DNA of 35,641 nt from DATEEG01 sp035525055 (lineage in GTDB: Bacteria > Actinomycetota > Acidimicrobiia > Spongiisociales > ZC4RG35): positions 1 through 35,641 of the forward strand of contig DATLEZ010000069.1 in assembly GCA_035525055.1 (NCBI GenBank), read 5' to 3'. Position numbers and translations under genes: made by a program. Shown piece by piece: positions 24,048 through 30,613 of the stretch. Every line of letters begins with the position of its first letter. Position 1 is the stretch's first letter. The notes under the pieces were generated by a model. The model was not told where the DNA came from and searched no databases. It saw only the letters and a list, made by a program, of their open reading frames with translations.

Positions 24048-24916
24048 TTACTGAGGGTTATCTGGCCAGGCACTACCAAGGTCGGAGCGGCGGCCGAGAC
24101 CCAGCACTCTTGGATGTCGCTCAGGACTACGCCCTCAAGGTGCTCCACGATGAGGGACTCTTCGATCTTGGTCTTACGTTCAAGGGTGGCACTGCCCTAC
24201 GTAAGTATCGGGCAGGGAACCTCGGTCGGTTCTCCACCGACCTCGACTTCGCCGCGGTCGATCCGGATCTCGGCGAGGTTGTCTTCGGCGCACTCGATGG
24301 GGTCGGGTTCCACGATGTCAGATTCGAAGTCGAGGAGGTTACGCCACAGCGGAGAGCCAACCTTCGGGTTCTCACGCCGCTCGGAGATCCCGAGGTCGAC
24401 GCCCGCGTAGAGGTAGTCCCCCGGCCGCCATGGCAGCCACCAGAGATGTTAGATCCGGTGGAGTTCCCCGTTCACGGTGGCTACGAGTTCATGCCCGTTC
24501 CGCTTCCGGTCGTAACTCTCGACGAAACCATCGCCGAGAAGCTCGCTGCCTACCGTCGCCGTGCTCTCCTACGGGACCTGTACGACCTGTGGTGGTTCAC
24601 TCAGCAAGGTGCGTTCGATGAGGCTCTGATTCGTCGCCTCACGTACCTCAAGGTCTACGTCGACGTCGTCGAAGAAGGAATAGCAGATGGTCCCTTCGAT
24701 GCCGAACGTGATCTCTTCGCTCTTGTGCCGGCAGACTTTCCCCCTGAAGCCATCGGCTTATTGAGCGGCACGCCAGAGACCGAAACCTGGCTCAAACGAG
24801 TCAACGAGCGCTTCCGCTTTCTAGCCGACACGACCGAGGAGGAGGCCCAGTTGCAGCTGTGCGATCCACGAGACAGCTATGAGGTCAGCCAACTGATCAA
24901 TACTCTCGACGATTAA
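24044..24916 (+). CDS. AbiEii-type nucleotidyltransferase toxin (MenT-like)
   Basis: A 290-residue toxin of the AbiEii/MenT nucleotidyltransferase family. The motif FKGGTALRK (about 46-54) precedes RFSTDLDFA (62-70), with catalytic Asp66/Asp68. Lys166 in LDETIAEKLAAY and Asp178/Asp181 in RRRALLRDLYDLWWF complete the usual set. Relatives transfer nucleotides to acceptors; MenT3 adds pyrimidines to the 3'-CCA of tRNA and blocks charging. By analogy the target may be tRNA. The GTG at 24044 overlaps the antitoxin stop by four bases and is preferred over an ATG at 23984 that would give a long overlap. All key residues look intact. Confidence 0.92.
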   Translation: MITEGYLARHYQGRSGGRDPALLDVAQDYALKVLHDEGLFDLGLTFKGGTALRKYRAGNLGRFSTDLDFAAVDPDLGEVVFGALDGVGFHDVRFEVEEVTPQRRANLRVLTPLGDPEVDARVEVVPRPPWQPPEMLDPVEFPVHGGYEFMPVPLPVVTLDETIAEKLAAYRRRALLRDLYDLWWFTQQGAFDEALIRRLTYLKVYVDVVEEGIADGPFDAERDLFALVPADFPPEAIGLLSGTPETETWLKRVNERFRFLADTTEEEAQLQLCDPRDSYEVSQLINTLDD

Positions 24917-25060
24917 GAGTCAAGAATCGGCTGGGTCGTACCATTTGCAGCAGCGATGAGAGCGTCCTCTTGCTACGACTCACAACACCTCACGCCGCTC
25001 GCCCCACAGCCGCTCCACAGACCCGGAATCGGCACCTATTTGCCCTGGTCAGAGCGTTTT

Positions 25061-25115
25061 GACCGCATCTTTCGCAACGAGGGGGTCGGGGGTTCAAATC
25101 CCCCCAGCTCCACCA
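25061..25115 (+). repeat. 3' end of a tRNA-Ala(CGC)-like or tmRNA gene, copy 1
   Basis: GACCGCATCTTTCGCAACGA starts at 25061, followed by a T stem GGGGG/CCCCC around TTCAAAT and acceptor CAGCTCC-A-CCA. TTCGCAA would be an Ala anticodon loop (CGC) with 3' stem CGAGG, but the matching 5' stem CCTCG is missing. The acceptor end would pair as GGGGCTG with a G3-U70, typical of tRNA-Ala and tmRNA. The 5' half is absent. Two further copies follow at 25206 and 26013. Confidence 0.6.
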
Positions 25116-25137
25116 AACGCCCTGGTCAGGGCGGTTT
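25115..25137 (+). terminator. Hairpin after the tRNA/tmRNA 3' end
   Basis: AAACGCCCT-GGTC-AGGGCG-GTTT forms a stem of about nine pairs with one bulge, immediately after the CCA end. The same core GCCCTGGTCAG, with degenerate flanks, also lies before copy 1 (25042-25052). It fits a transcription terminator of the original RNA gene, although no long T run follows. Confidence 0.45.
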
Positions 25138-25205
25138 CGGTGAGGCCGAACGCTGGCTGCTCGTACGATTCCGCGATCCGTTGCGCCACAAGAGTTCGGC
25201 GCGGG

Positions 25206-25250
25206 GACCGCATCTTTCGCAAGGAGAAGGCGAGGGTTCAGATCGGCTCC
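25206..25250 (+). repeat. Degenerate copy of the tRNA/tmRNA 3' end
   Basis: GACCGCATCTTTCGCAAGGA at 25206 repeats the start of copy 1. GAGGGTTCAGATCGGCTCC then retains the T-loop and part of the acceptor, while the T stem is lost. It is an older, decayed copy. The 17-base GACCGCATCTTTCGCAA is identical to copy 1. Confidence 0.45.
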
Positions 25251-25388
25251 GTGTGATACCCGGTGCGGTCATGCCGCCTTGATCGACGTCTCCTCCCAAG
25301 GACGTACCATTCCGCCACTCAAACACCGCCGAGGGACAGCGTGGAAATGCACACCAGACCGCGTTGACGCCAGCGAGAGGAGAACCGA

Positions 25389-25961
25389 ATGGGGAAGATT
25401 GTCGTGAGCGACAATGTCTCCCTTGATGGAGTTGTCCAAGACCCGGCCGGCGACGAGGGCTTCAGGTTCGGCGGCTGGGTTGGCAAGATCAAGGACCGCC
25501 CCGAGCTTGCCAAGCTGACACTCGACGAAACGCTTGGTACCAACGCCCTGCTGCTGGGTCGGCGGAGCTACCAGTGGTTCGCTGCCAGGTGGCCCTCCCG
25601 GAGCGGCGAGTTGGCGGACAGGATCAACAGACTGCCCAAATACGTTGTGTCCTCGACTATCGAAGATCCCGACTGGAACAACTCCACGGTGCTCACGGGC
25701 GACGTCGTGAGCGAAGTCTCCAAGCTGAAACAGGAGCTCACCGGGGAAATCGTCGTCTGGGCCAGCTTCCAGTTGGTGCACACCCTCATGGAGCACGATC
25801 TGATCGACGAACTGCGGCTGAAAATCTACCCGGTCGTGCTGGGAGCCGGTGAGCGCATGTTCGGCGAGACGAGCGACAAGAAATCCATGCACCTCGTACA
25901 CACTCAGTCTGTCGACGGCGAAGTCGTCCTCCTCACCTATGAGCGGGCACAAACCATCTAG
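25389..25961 (+). CDS. Dihydrofolate reductase family protein (RibD C-terminal domain)
   Basis: A 190-residue single-domain protein of the RibD_C/DHFR-like family. GKIVVSDNVSLDGVVQDPAG is the first strand with S-L-D-G, and TNALLLGRRSYQWFAARWPS holds the N-L-L-G-R-x-[ST]-[YF] motif. KYVVSSTIEDPDWNNSTVLT and IDELRLKIYPVVLGAGERMF (conserved L-x-x-[YF]-P-V-x-L-G-x-G) complete the fold. It is a predicted NAD(P)H-dependent reductase; the substrate is unknown. GAGGAG lies seven bases before the ATG. It is the only gene between two copies of the tRNA 3' end and reads like cargo of a small integrated element. Confidence 0.92.
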   Translation: MGKIVVSDNVSLDGVVQDPAGDEGFRFGGWVGKIKDRPELAKLTLDETLGTNALLLGRRSYQWFAARWPSRSGELADRINRLPKYVVSSTIEDPDWNNSTVLTGDVVSEVSKLKQELTGEIVVWASFQLVHTLMEHDLIDELRLKIYPVVLGAGERMFGETSDKKSMHLVHTQSVDGEVVLLTYERAQTI

Positions 25962-26012
25962 CGGACATCCGGCGGACCACGGTCCCCGGCTTGGCGGATC
26001 TACTAAGTGAGA

Positions 26013-26063
26013 GGCATCTTTCGCAACGAGGGGGGTGGGGGGTTCAAATCCCCCCAGCTCCAC
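26013..26063 (+). repeat. 3' end of the same tRNA-Ala-like or tmRNA gene, copy 2
   Basis: GGCATCTTTCGCAACGAGGG at 26013 and the T arm/acceptor end TTCAAATCCCCCCAGCTCC match copy 1 almost base for base, ending CACGA rather than CACCA. The five bases before TTTCGCAA (GCATC) are shared by all three copies. Together copies 1 and 2 bracket 897 bases containing the DHFR-like gene. Confidence 0.6.
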
Positions 26064-26081
26064 GATCTTGTCTTGAAGCAG

Positions 26082-26121
26082 TGTGAGAGTCCGGTAGGTC
26101 TGTCTCATTTGGCTTCGGGAC
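26082..26121 (+). repeat. 40-base repeat, copy A (possible insertion-sequence end)
   Basis: TGTGAGAGTCCGGTAGGTCT starts at 26082 and continues GTCTCATTTGGCTTCGGGAC. The same string with few changes is at 29179-29218. The first part is flanked by GTGAGA and TCTCA(C/T), a short inverted pair. It resembles the end of an insertion sequence, but I cannot name one. Both copies follow a CAGCTCCAC string, the acceptor end of the repeated RNA gene. Confidence 0.45.
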
Positions 26122-26271
26122 CTGGCTTCGGTTCCTGGGCGGCAGTGGCTTCGGCTCCGTGGTCTCACTTTGGGTATCTCTTTGGGTTGTCCGCGCCCGG
26201 AGAGGTTCTCGAGATGCTGGCGGTCGTTTTGTGATTGAGTCGCGGTTGCTGGCGGTGCGGGAGGTTTGAGC

Positions 26272-26337
26272 CGCCGACTCCCTCGGACGTCGGCCAGCAA
26301 CTCTCCAACGCACCCGCCAGTATTTGCCTGGAGTCAT
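26272..26337 (-). pseudogene. Possible N-terminal fragment of a phage integrase
   Basis: The reverse strand from ATG 26337 reads MTPGKYWRVRWRVAGRRPRE then SA. Y-W-R-V-R-W-R-x-x-G-R-x-x-x-x-S resembles the arm-binding start of actinobacterial tyrosine recombinases. It ends after about 22 residues without the catalytic domain. A remnant integrase beside a tRNA 3' end would be expected. The match is short and may be chance. Confidence 0.25.
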
Positions 26338-26423
26338 CGTCCGAGAGAGTCAGTTGGTCGGGTCTGAGTTGAACACTGCTTCGGTGGCCATTCCGGAGCG
26401 CTGGCCACTATGAGGCGAGAGGG

Positions 26424-26466
26424 AGCCCCGGGGAAGGACTCGAACCCTCAACCCTCTGATCGAAGC
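26424..26466 (-). other. tRNA-like 3' half (Arg TCG-like)
   Basis: The reverse strand reads CTTCGATCAGAGGGTTGAGG followed by GTTCGAGTCCTTCCCCGGGG. A T arm GAGGG/CCTTC around TTCGAGT is formed. CTTCGAT would be an Arg(TCG) anticodon loop with 3' stem CAGAG, but the 5' stem and the rest of the 5' half are absent. Discriminator and acceptor do not fit a perfect tRNA. It resembles the other 3'-half scars but is less certain. Confidence 0.35.
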
Positions 26467-26504
26467 CGGACTCAGGGACTTTGAACCACATGGGGATTGT
26501 GAAT

Positions 26505-26930
26505 TCACTTCGTTTGGGTGCTGAGACGGTGGTCGATTGCGAGATAGAGGGCATCGAACAACCTGGCGGTGACTTCCAGGATCTGGTGGTCGGACTCGGC
26601 CAACGAGAGTCCCTTGATGACGATGTCGATTCCGGCAGCTTCGGGGGCGTCGTAGAGGTCGTCGGCGACGTCTGCTTCGTGAACGATGCGCCCGATTTCG
26701 ATCATCACAGGGTCGTCGATGTGATATTCGGAGAGAGTGGTTTCGAATGTCACCATCTCCCCACGATGCGATAGCTTCACACCGATCATGTCAAACGGGG
26801 TGACATCGGTGGGGACGTCGTCGGGATCGTCGTAGAAGAGGAACTCGGCGTCCACGTCGATTGAGCGGCGGATCAGCCAGGCGGTGGCGGCCCGGTCGAC
26901 GTGAACTCCAGTTCGGGTAGCCCATCTCAA
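26505..26930 (-). CDS. chrB: ChrB C-terminal domain protein (chromate resistance)
   Basis: A 141-residue protein identical in layout to the C-terminal half of ChrB. MRWATRTGVHVDRAATAWLI and RRSIDVDAEFLFYDDPDDVP carry the D-R-x-A-x-x-W-L-I-R-R-x-I-D motif. PFDMIGVKLSHRGEMVTFET contains the F-D-x-x-G-V-x-x-S-H-R-G signature. It starts on a TTG whose bases overlap the TGA of the N-terminal ChrB piece (TTGA). ChrB is the regulator or accessory of chromate efflux. Adding one T in CTTT at 26925-26930 would fuse the two pieces into the usual single ChrB of about 300 residues. Confidence 0.88.
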   Translation of the reverse strand: MRWATRTGVHVDRAATAWLIRRSIDVDAEFLFYDDPDDVPTDVTPFDMIGVKLSHRGEMVTFETTLSEYHIDDPVMIEIGRIVHEADVADDLYDAPEAAGIDIVIKGLSLAESDHQILEVTARLFDALYLAIDHRLSTQTK

Positions 26931-27394
26931 AGTGTCGTCCTGCCCGTCGTGTCGGCGCTGATGATCAAATCGCGGGCCGCGGCTCGATCGGGTGGAGGGA
27001 AGTAGTCGCGGCGTTCGATGCGCCGCAACTCAGCCCGCAGAGCACGCAGTGACCGCGTTGGAGCCCCAGCCGTCATCAGTTCGTGTGTGCGCTCGATCAA
27101 TTCCTGATACTCAGCTGCTCGCTGATCTCTCAGCTCGGCTGCCAGTTCCCGCCCGTAGCGGCGCAGCGTCGGGGTCGCTATCCACATCGTGGCGGAGCCG
27201 GCGGCCTCTTCGACCATGTTGGTCACCCACTCCAGTGACTCCTTGGTCGAAGCGTCGAACGGGAGACCAACTAGGCCGTCACCGAGCTGAGCGACTCCGA
27301 GGCCCTTCAGCCGTCGCCACACCGCGATACGGGGAGTCGACGGTTCCCGCGGCATTCGATACGACATCAACACCCAATTCTCGCTTGTAACCAT
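26927..27394 (-). CDS. chrB: ChrB N-terminal domain protein (chromate-responsive regulator)
   Basis: A 155-residue protein matching ChrB residues 1-150. NWVLMSYRMPREPSTPRIAV and WRRLKGLGVAQLGDGLVGLP are the conserved opening (S-Y-x-x-P-R-x-P-S-x-P-R-x-x-x-W-R-R-L). A helical middle (EELIERTHELMTAG-like) and ELRRIERRDYFPPPDR close the domain. ChrB N-terminal domains act as chromate-sensing repressors of chrA. The ATG at 27394 sits inside the left palindrome and overlaps, head to head, an ATG of the chrA frame. The downstream stop overlaps the next start. Confidence 0.88.
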   Translation of the reverse strand: MVTSENWVLMSYRMPREPSTPRIAVWRRLKGLGVAQLGDGLVGLPFDASTKESLEWVTNMVEEAAGSATMWIATPTLRRYGRELAAELRDQRAAEYQELIERTHELMTAGAPTRSLRALRAELRRIERRDYFPPPDRAAARDLIISADTTGRTTL

Positions 27395-27443
27395 GGTTCC
27401 ACGATACTACCGTCGCAAATTCGTGAATGAAACCGTGGTTACA
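27386..27443 (+). promoter_or_regulatory. Palindrome pair between chrB and chrA (probable ChrB operators)
   Basis: TGTAACCATGGTT (27386-27398) and AACCGTGGTTACA (27431-27443) form an inverted repeat matching 12 of 13 bases, centres 45 bases apart. Each contains its own palindrome (AACCATGGTT; AACCGTGGTT with one mismatch). Between them, GATACT on the forward strand (27403-27408) and TAGTAT on the reverse (27409-27404) overlap as -10 candidates for the divergent genes. No clear -35 boxes are seen. Confidence 0.55.
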
Positions 27444-27812
27444 GACACCGACTCCCGTCGACCAGGAAGGGACGATCTCAGGGCGTGGTCCACGGTCGCC
27501 GCCAACAGCTTCGGTGGTCCCGCTGGCCAGATCGCCGCGATGCACGATGAGATCGTCGAACGCCGCCGCTGGGTTGCGGAACCGTCATTCCTTCACGCTC
27601 TCAACTACTGCATGTTGCTCCCCGGTCCCGAGGCGCAACAGTTGGCGACCTACCTCGGATGGCTCACCAAGGGCGTACCTGGTGGTCTGCTGGCTGGCGG
27701 GCTGTTCATCCTTCCCGGCTTTGTCTCGATCCTCGCCCTGACTCTTATCTACGCCCTATGGGGTGACATCCCTTGGTGGAAGGCATCTTCCGTGGGATTG
27801 GACCAGCTGTGA
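27423..27812 (+). CDS. chrA: Chromate transporter ChrA, first half (frameshifted)
   Basis: Carries the N-terminal ChrA domain. NSFGGPAGQIAAMHDEIVER is the F-G-G-P-A-x-Q-I-x-x-M-H motif, LNYCMLLPGPEAQQLATYLG is the next signature, and a hydrophobic run (LAGGLFILPGFVSILALTLI) follows. After IYALWGDIP the frame becomes nonsense and stops at 27812, while the next frame continues as LVEGIFRGIG. The run CCC near 27768 would need one more C to keep frame. The ATG at 27393 overlaps chrB and lies in the operator, so I prefer GTG 27423 (or 27435). ChrA exports chromate across the inner membrane. Confidence 0.85.
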   Translation: MNETVVTDTDSRRPGRDDLRAWSTVAANSFGGPAGQIAAMHDEIVERRRWVAEPSFLHALNYCMLLPGPEAQQLATYLGWLTKGVPGGLLAGGLFILPGFVSILALTLIYALWGDIPWWKASSVGLDQL

Positions 27813-28753
27813 TCGCCATCGTCGCCCACGCGGTCATGCGAATCGGCGGTCGGACGATCAAGAACACCACAATGCTCTCCATCGCCTGCGCAGCCTTCGT
27901 AGGCATCTTCTTCTACCAGGTTCCCTTCCCACTCATCGTCATGGCCGCAGGTCTGATCGGGCTCCTAGGAGCCAGATTCCGACCCGACGTCTTCATCATC
28001 ATTGAGGGACACGACGTGGCGGGCCGAGCCAGCACGCCGATCCGGTGGCGACAAACGATGGGCACCGTGGCCGTAGGTCTTGGGTTGTGGCTTGGCCCCG
28101 TAGCAGTGATCGTGATGGCTACCGGCACCGGATCGCTGTGGAGCGACATCGCCGTCTTCTTCTCTAAGGCTGCAGTGGTCACCTTCGGCGGCGCCTACTC
28201 GGTGCTCGCCTACATGGCCCAACAGGCAGTTGAGGTCTACGGCTGGCTTCAACCTGGCGAAATGGTGGATGGCCTCGGCCTCGCCGAGACCACACCCGGA
28301 CCCTTGATCCAGGTCACCCAATTCGTCGGGTTTCTCGGCGCGCATCGCAACCCGGGGAACCTCCACCCCCTTCTCGCCGGAACACTTGGAGCGATTCTCA
28401 CAACGTGGGTGACTTTTGTCCCGTCGTTTCTATGGATCCTCGCCGGCGCACCCTCCGTGGAGAGACTCAAGAACCGCCCTTCCCTCACTGGAGCGCTATC
28501 GACGGTCACCGCAGCGGTCGTCGGCGTCGTCCTGAATCTCGGCCTCTGGTTCGCGACCTACACCCTCTTCACGGATGTCACAGAAAGAGAGTGGCTGGGC
28601 GCCCGGCTGATTGTCCCAACGCCAGTCTCGGTCGATTGGCTCGCAGTCGCAATCGCCGCAGCCGCCGCTTGGGCACTATTCCGCACCCAAGCACGAATTA
28701 TCCATGTCGTCCTTGGGGCATCGCTGACCGGCTTGATCGCCGGAGTGTTGTAA
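27773..28753 (+). CDS. chrA: Chromate transporter ChrA, second half (frameshifted)
   Basis: Contains the rest of ChrA. GIFRGIGPAVIAIVAHAVMR leads into membrane segments. The C-terminal ChrA domain has VTFGGAYSVLAYMAQQAVEV, the V-T-F-G-G-A-Y motif, and PGEMVDGLGLAETTPGPLIQ, the usual G-x-G-L-A-E-x-T-P-G-P motif. Membrane helices continue to LTGLIAGVL. Joined to the first half it makes a normal-length ChrA of about 440 residues, two domains with about ten helices. The apparent GTG start at 27773 is only the overlap. The next gene begins on the following base. Confidence 0.9.
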   Translation: MVEGIFRGIGPAVIAIVAHAVMRIGGRTIKNTTMLSIACAAFVGIFFYQVPFPLIVMAAGLIGLLGARFRPDVFIIIEGHDVAGRASTPIRWRQTMGTVAVGLGLWLGPVAVIVMATGTGSLWSDIAVFFSKAAVVTFGGAYSVLAYMAQQAVEVYGWLQPGEMVDGLGLAETTPGPLIQVTQFVGFLGAHRNPGNLHPLLAGTLGAILTTWVTFVPSFLWILAGAPSVERLKNRPSLTGALSTVTAAVVGVVLNLGLWFATYTLFTDVTEREWLGARLIVPTPVSVDWLAVAIAAAAAWALFRTQARIIHVVLGASLTGLIAGVL

Positions 28754-29128
28754 GTGCACGTCCTATTCCTTTGCCCACACGGCGCAGCCAAGTCAGTGAT
28801 CGCCGCCGCAATGTTCAACGAGCTCGCACGACGCAGACACTTGGAGATCACCGCCTCGAGCGCCGGAACCGAACCCGACGACGAAATCAATCTCGTCGCA
28901 GTCGAAACCCTGATGGCACAACAACTCCCTATCCCCGACGCGCCCCAGCTCGTAACGAAGCAACACATCAAACGGGCTGACATTGTCGTGTCACTCGGAT
29001 GCGCCATCGACAAGCTCCCTACCCGACCCGGACGATGGGTCGACTGGTCCGACGCACCGGCAGCATCCGAAGACATCGAAGGCCTATGCGAAATGCTAAC
29101 GAACCGGTTGGAAACGCTGTTGTCTTGA
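28754..29128 (+). CDS. Low-molecular-weight phosphatase-like protein, co-transcribed with chrA
   Basis: A 124-residue protein of the low-molecular-weight protein-tyrosine phosphatase/arsenate-reductase fold. The loop reads VLFLCPHGAAKS (Cys7 to Ser14). The usual C-x5-R-S is C-x5-K-S here, because Arg is replaced by Lys13. Later HIKRADIVVSLGCAIDK and WVDWSDAPAA fit the fold's strands, with Asp residues in the acid region. The GTG start directly follows the chrA TAA, so it is in the chrA transcript. Chromate operons sometimes include a reductase. A reductase/phosphatase role is plausible but unproven because of the Lys substitution. Confidence 0.82.
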   Translation: MHVLFLCPHGAAKSVIAAAMFNELARRRHLEITASSAGTEPDDEINLVAVETLMAQQLPIPDAPQLVTKQHIKRADIVVSLGCAIDKLPTRPGRWVDWSDAPAASEDIEGLCEMLTNRLETLLS

Positions 29129-29178
29129 CCCTCGATGGCAGCCAGGGACCGGCCGCCGTCAGCTCCACTATTTCGCCT

Positions 29179-29218
29179 GTGAGAGTTCGGTAGGTCTGTC
29201 TCACTTTGGCTCTGGGAC
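29179..29218 (+). repeat. 40-base repeat, copy B
   Basis: TGTGAGAGTTCGGTAGGTCT then GTCTCACTTTGGCTCTGGGA, matching copy A (26082-26121) with a few changes. It also follows CAGCTCCAC (29161-29168 region), as copy A does. Bases 29219-29370 hold no gene I can support beyond a short open stretch. Confidence 0.45.
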
Positions 29219-29369
29219 GTGTGTCTCACTGTCTCCACGTTGTTCTTGACTCGAACTCTTTGGAGCTCGAGGAGGATCGGAGATGGTGGCGGCTGGCTGC
29301 GCTGGTGGACCAGCCGTTGAAGCCGGATGGTTCACACGATCGGGGTGATGCTCCGCGGAGCGGGTCCCG

Positions 29370-29842
29370 GGACTATCGCGATGTGCTCGTGTAGGAGAGC
29401 GGCAACGTCACACTCACGGACGTTCAACCAGAAGAGGTCGACTTCACCGGCACCGGCACGCTTTCGCCCATCGAGTGCCCCCCTCAAGCCGCGGTCCTCG
29501 CCTCCGGCCAGCAGGTCGCTTGCACCGCGACCTACGAGGTGACCCAGGCCGACATCGACTCCGGTGAGATCACCAACGTCGCCGTTGGCCAATGGCCTCG
29601 ACGAAGATGGCGCCACAGTCACCAGCGATGCCGTTCCCGAGAATGTGGACACCCCTGGCAGTGCGGCACCGCCGGCGACCCGACTCCCGTTCACTGGAAT
29701 CAACGCGAGCACGCTGATATCGATCGCACTTGGCCTCTTCGCGGCCGGCATCACTCAATCTCATCGCCTGGCGATCGAAGAGCGCCGATTCATAACTGTG
29801 GCCTATACGGCTTACGGGACCTCGACGTCGACACTCACGTAG
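29370..29842 (+). pseudogene. C-terminal remnant of an LPxTG surface protein with a DUF11-type repeat
   Basis: The forward frame reads ESGNVTLTDVQPEEVDFTGT, then LASGQQVACTATYEVTQADI and DSGEITNVAV, the DUF11-type repeat of cell-surface proteins (G-N-V-T-L-T-D-V ... C-T-A-x-Y-x-V-T-Q-A-D-x-D-x-G). After a one-base shift near 29590 it continues ANGLDEDGATVTSDAVPENV, then PATRLPFTGINASTLI, an LPxTG sortase signal (LPFTG), a hydrophobic anchor, and RR. A TAG lies just before the first residues and there is no start. It is a decayed tail of a large surface adhesin. Confidence 0.6.
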
Positions 29843-30340
29843 TCACCGTTGTCGCCGTAGTCCCACACGGTCAGTTCCAGGGTTTCATCTGTGTGCGCGA
29901 CGGGAGAAAATCCAGGGCATACTCGATGACGGGCAGGTCGCTGGAGAGCCCGACATCGTCGGTGCGTTCGTACACGAGCTCGTCAGATCCGACGGCGACC
30001 AAGGCGACTGGGTAAATCCGGCCTTCCGGGTCCGGCGCCTTCGCCCCGAAGGTGCCGGAGCCATCGAGCACGAAGTAGTCCTCCTCGACGATATTTCCCT
30101 CGTCATGACCACGATCGAGAGAAGCGCCTCCTGATAAGCATCGGACTCCGTCGTGTCTGGTTGTGGCGGGTCGGTGTGAGGGTGATCTGGTAGTTGTGGC
30201 TGCCGGTTTGGCTGGCAGTGACCGCAAGCTGGTTGGTCCCGGCGGTCAGCCATACCAGTTGGGGGCTGGTGCAATCGGATGAATACCACCTGTCCGAGTC
30301 GGCCTGGTGGATGGCCCATTGGATAGGCACGCCAGCGATC
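29812..30340 (-). pseudogene. Decayed secreted protein of unknown family
   Basis: Reading the reverse strand across frames gives one coherent protein. TIAGVPIQWAIHQADSDRWY and TNQLAVTASQTGSHNYQITL come first. DAYQEALLSIVVMTRE follows in a second frame. IVEEDYFVLDGSGTFGAKAP and ELVYERTDDVGLSSDLPVIE occur in a third. TDETLELTVWDYGDNGDYVS, then VDVEVP and TAA end it in a fourth. At least three frameshifts separate these pieces. The last is repaired by adding one T to a T4 run near 29905. No start is seen. Family not recognised. Confidence 0.5.
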
Positions 30341-30341
30341 G

Positions 30342-30613
30342 TTACTCGGCCGCGAGTGGTGTGATCTCGGCGAGGTCTCTTCGATGGCCTCGCCATGGAC
30401 TTCGAGGTCGTAGCGAACTTGGAGGTTGAGCCAGAACCGGTCGCTGGTTCCGAAGAACCGAGACAATCGAAGGGCGGTGTCGGTGGTGATCCGTCGCTTG
30501 CCGTGGACGATCTCGCTGATCCGCCGGGGGGGAACTCGAATCGATACGGCGAGACGATGCTGAGTCAGCTCCAGCGGCGTGAGGAACTCCGGACAAATCT
30601 GGCGGGGATTCAC
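30342..30613 (-). pseudogene. higA: HigA-like addiction-module antitoxin, truncated and frameshifted
   Basis: The reverse strand reads FLTPLELTQHRLAVSIRVPP, then RRISEIVHGKRRITTDTALR and LSRFFGTSDRFWLNLQVRYD, a nearly complete HigA helix-turn-helix (I-x-E-I-V-x-G-K-R-x-I-T-x-x-T-A-L-R-L). After LEVHGEAIEE the frame shifts, and DLAEITPLAAE with TAA at 30342 supplies the normal end. The first ten or so residues (the H-P-G-E start) are replaced by sequence from the opposite-strand SDR fragment. No higB toxin is present on either side. It would bind its own operator if it were intact. Confidence 0.65.

Noticed and set aside
25269..26300. Reverse frame of 343 codons spanning the DHFR-like gene and tRNA scars
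   Set aside because: It contains strings such as KIVELGGFEPPTP, which arise from antisense of tRNA 3' ends; no protein family supports it.
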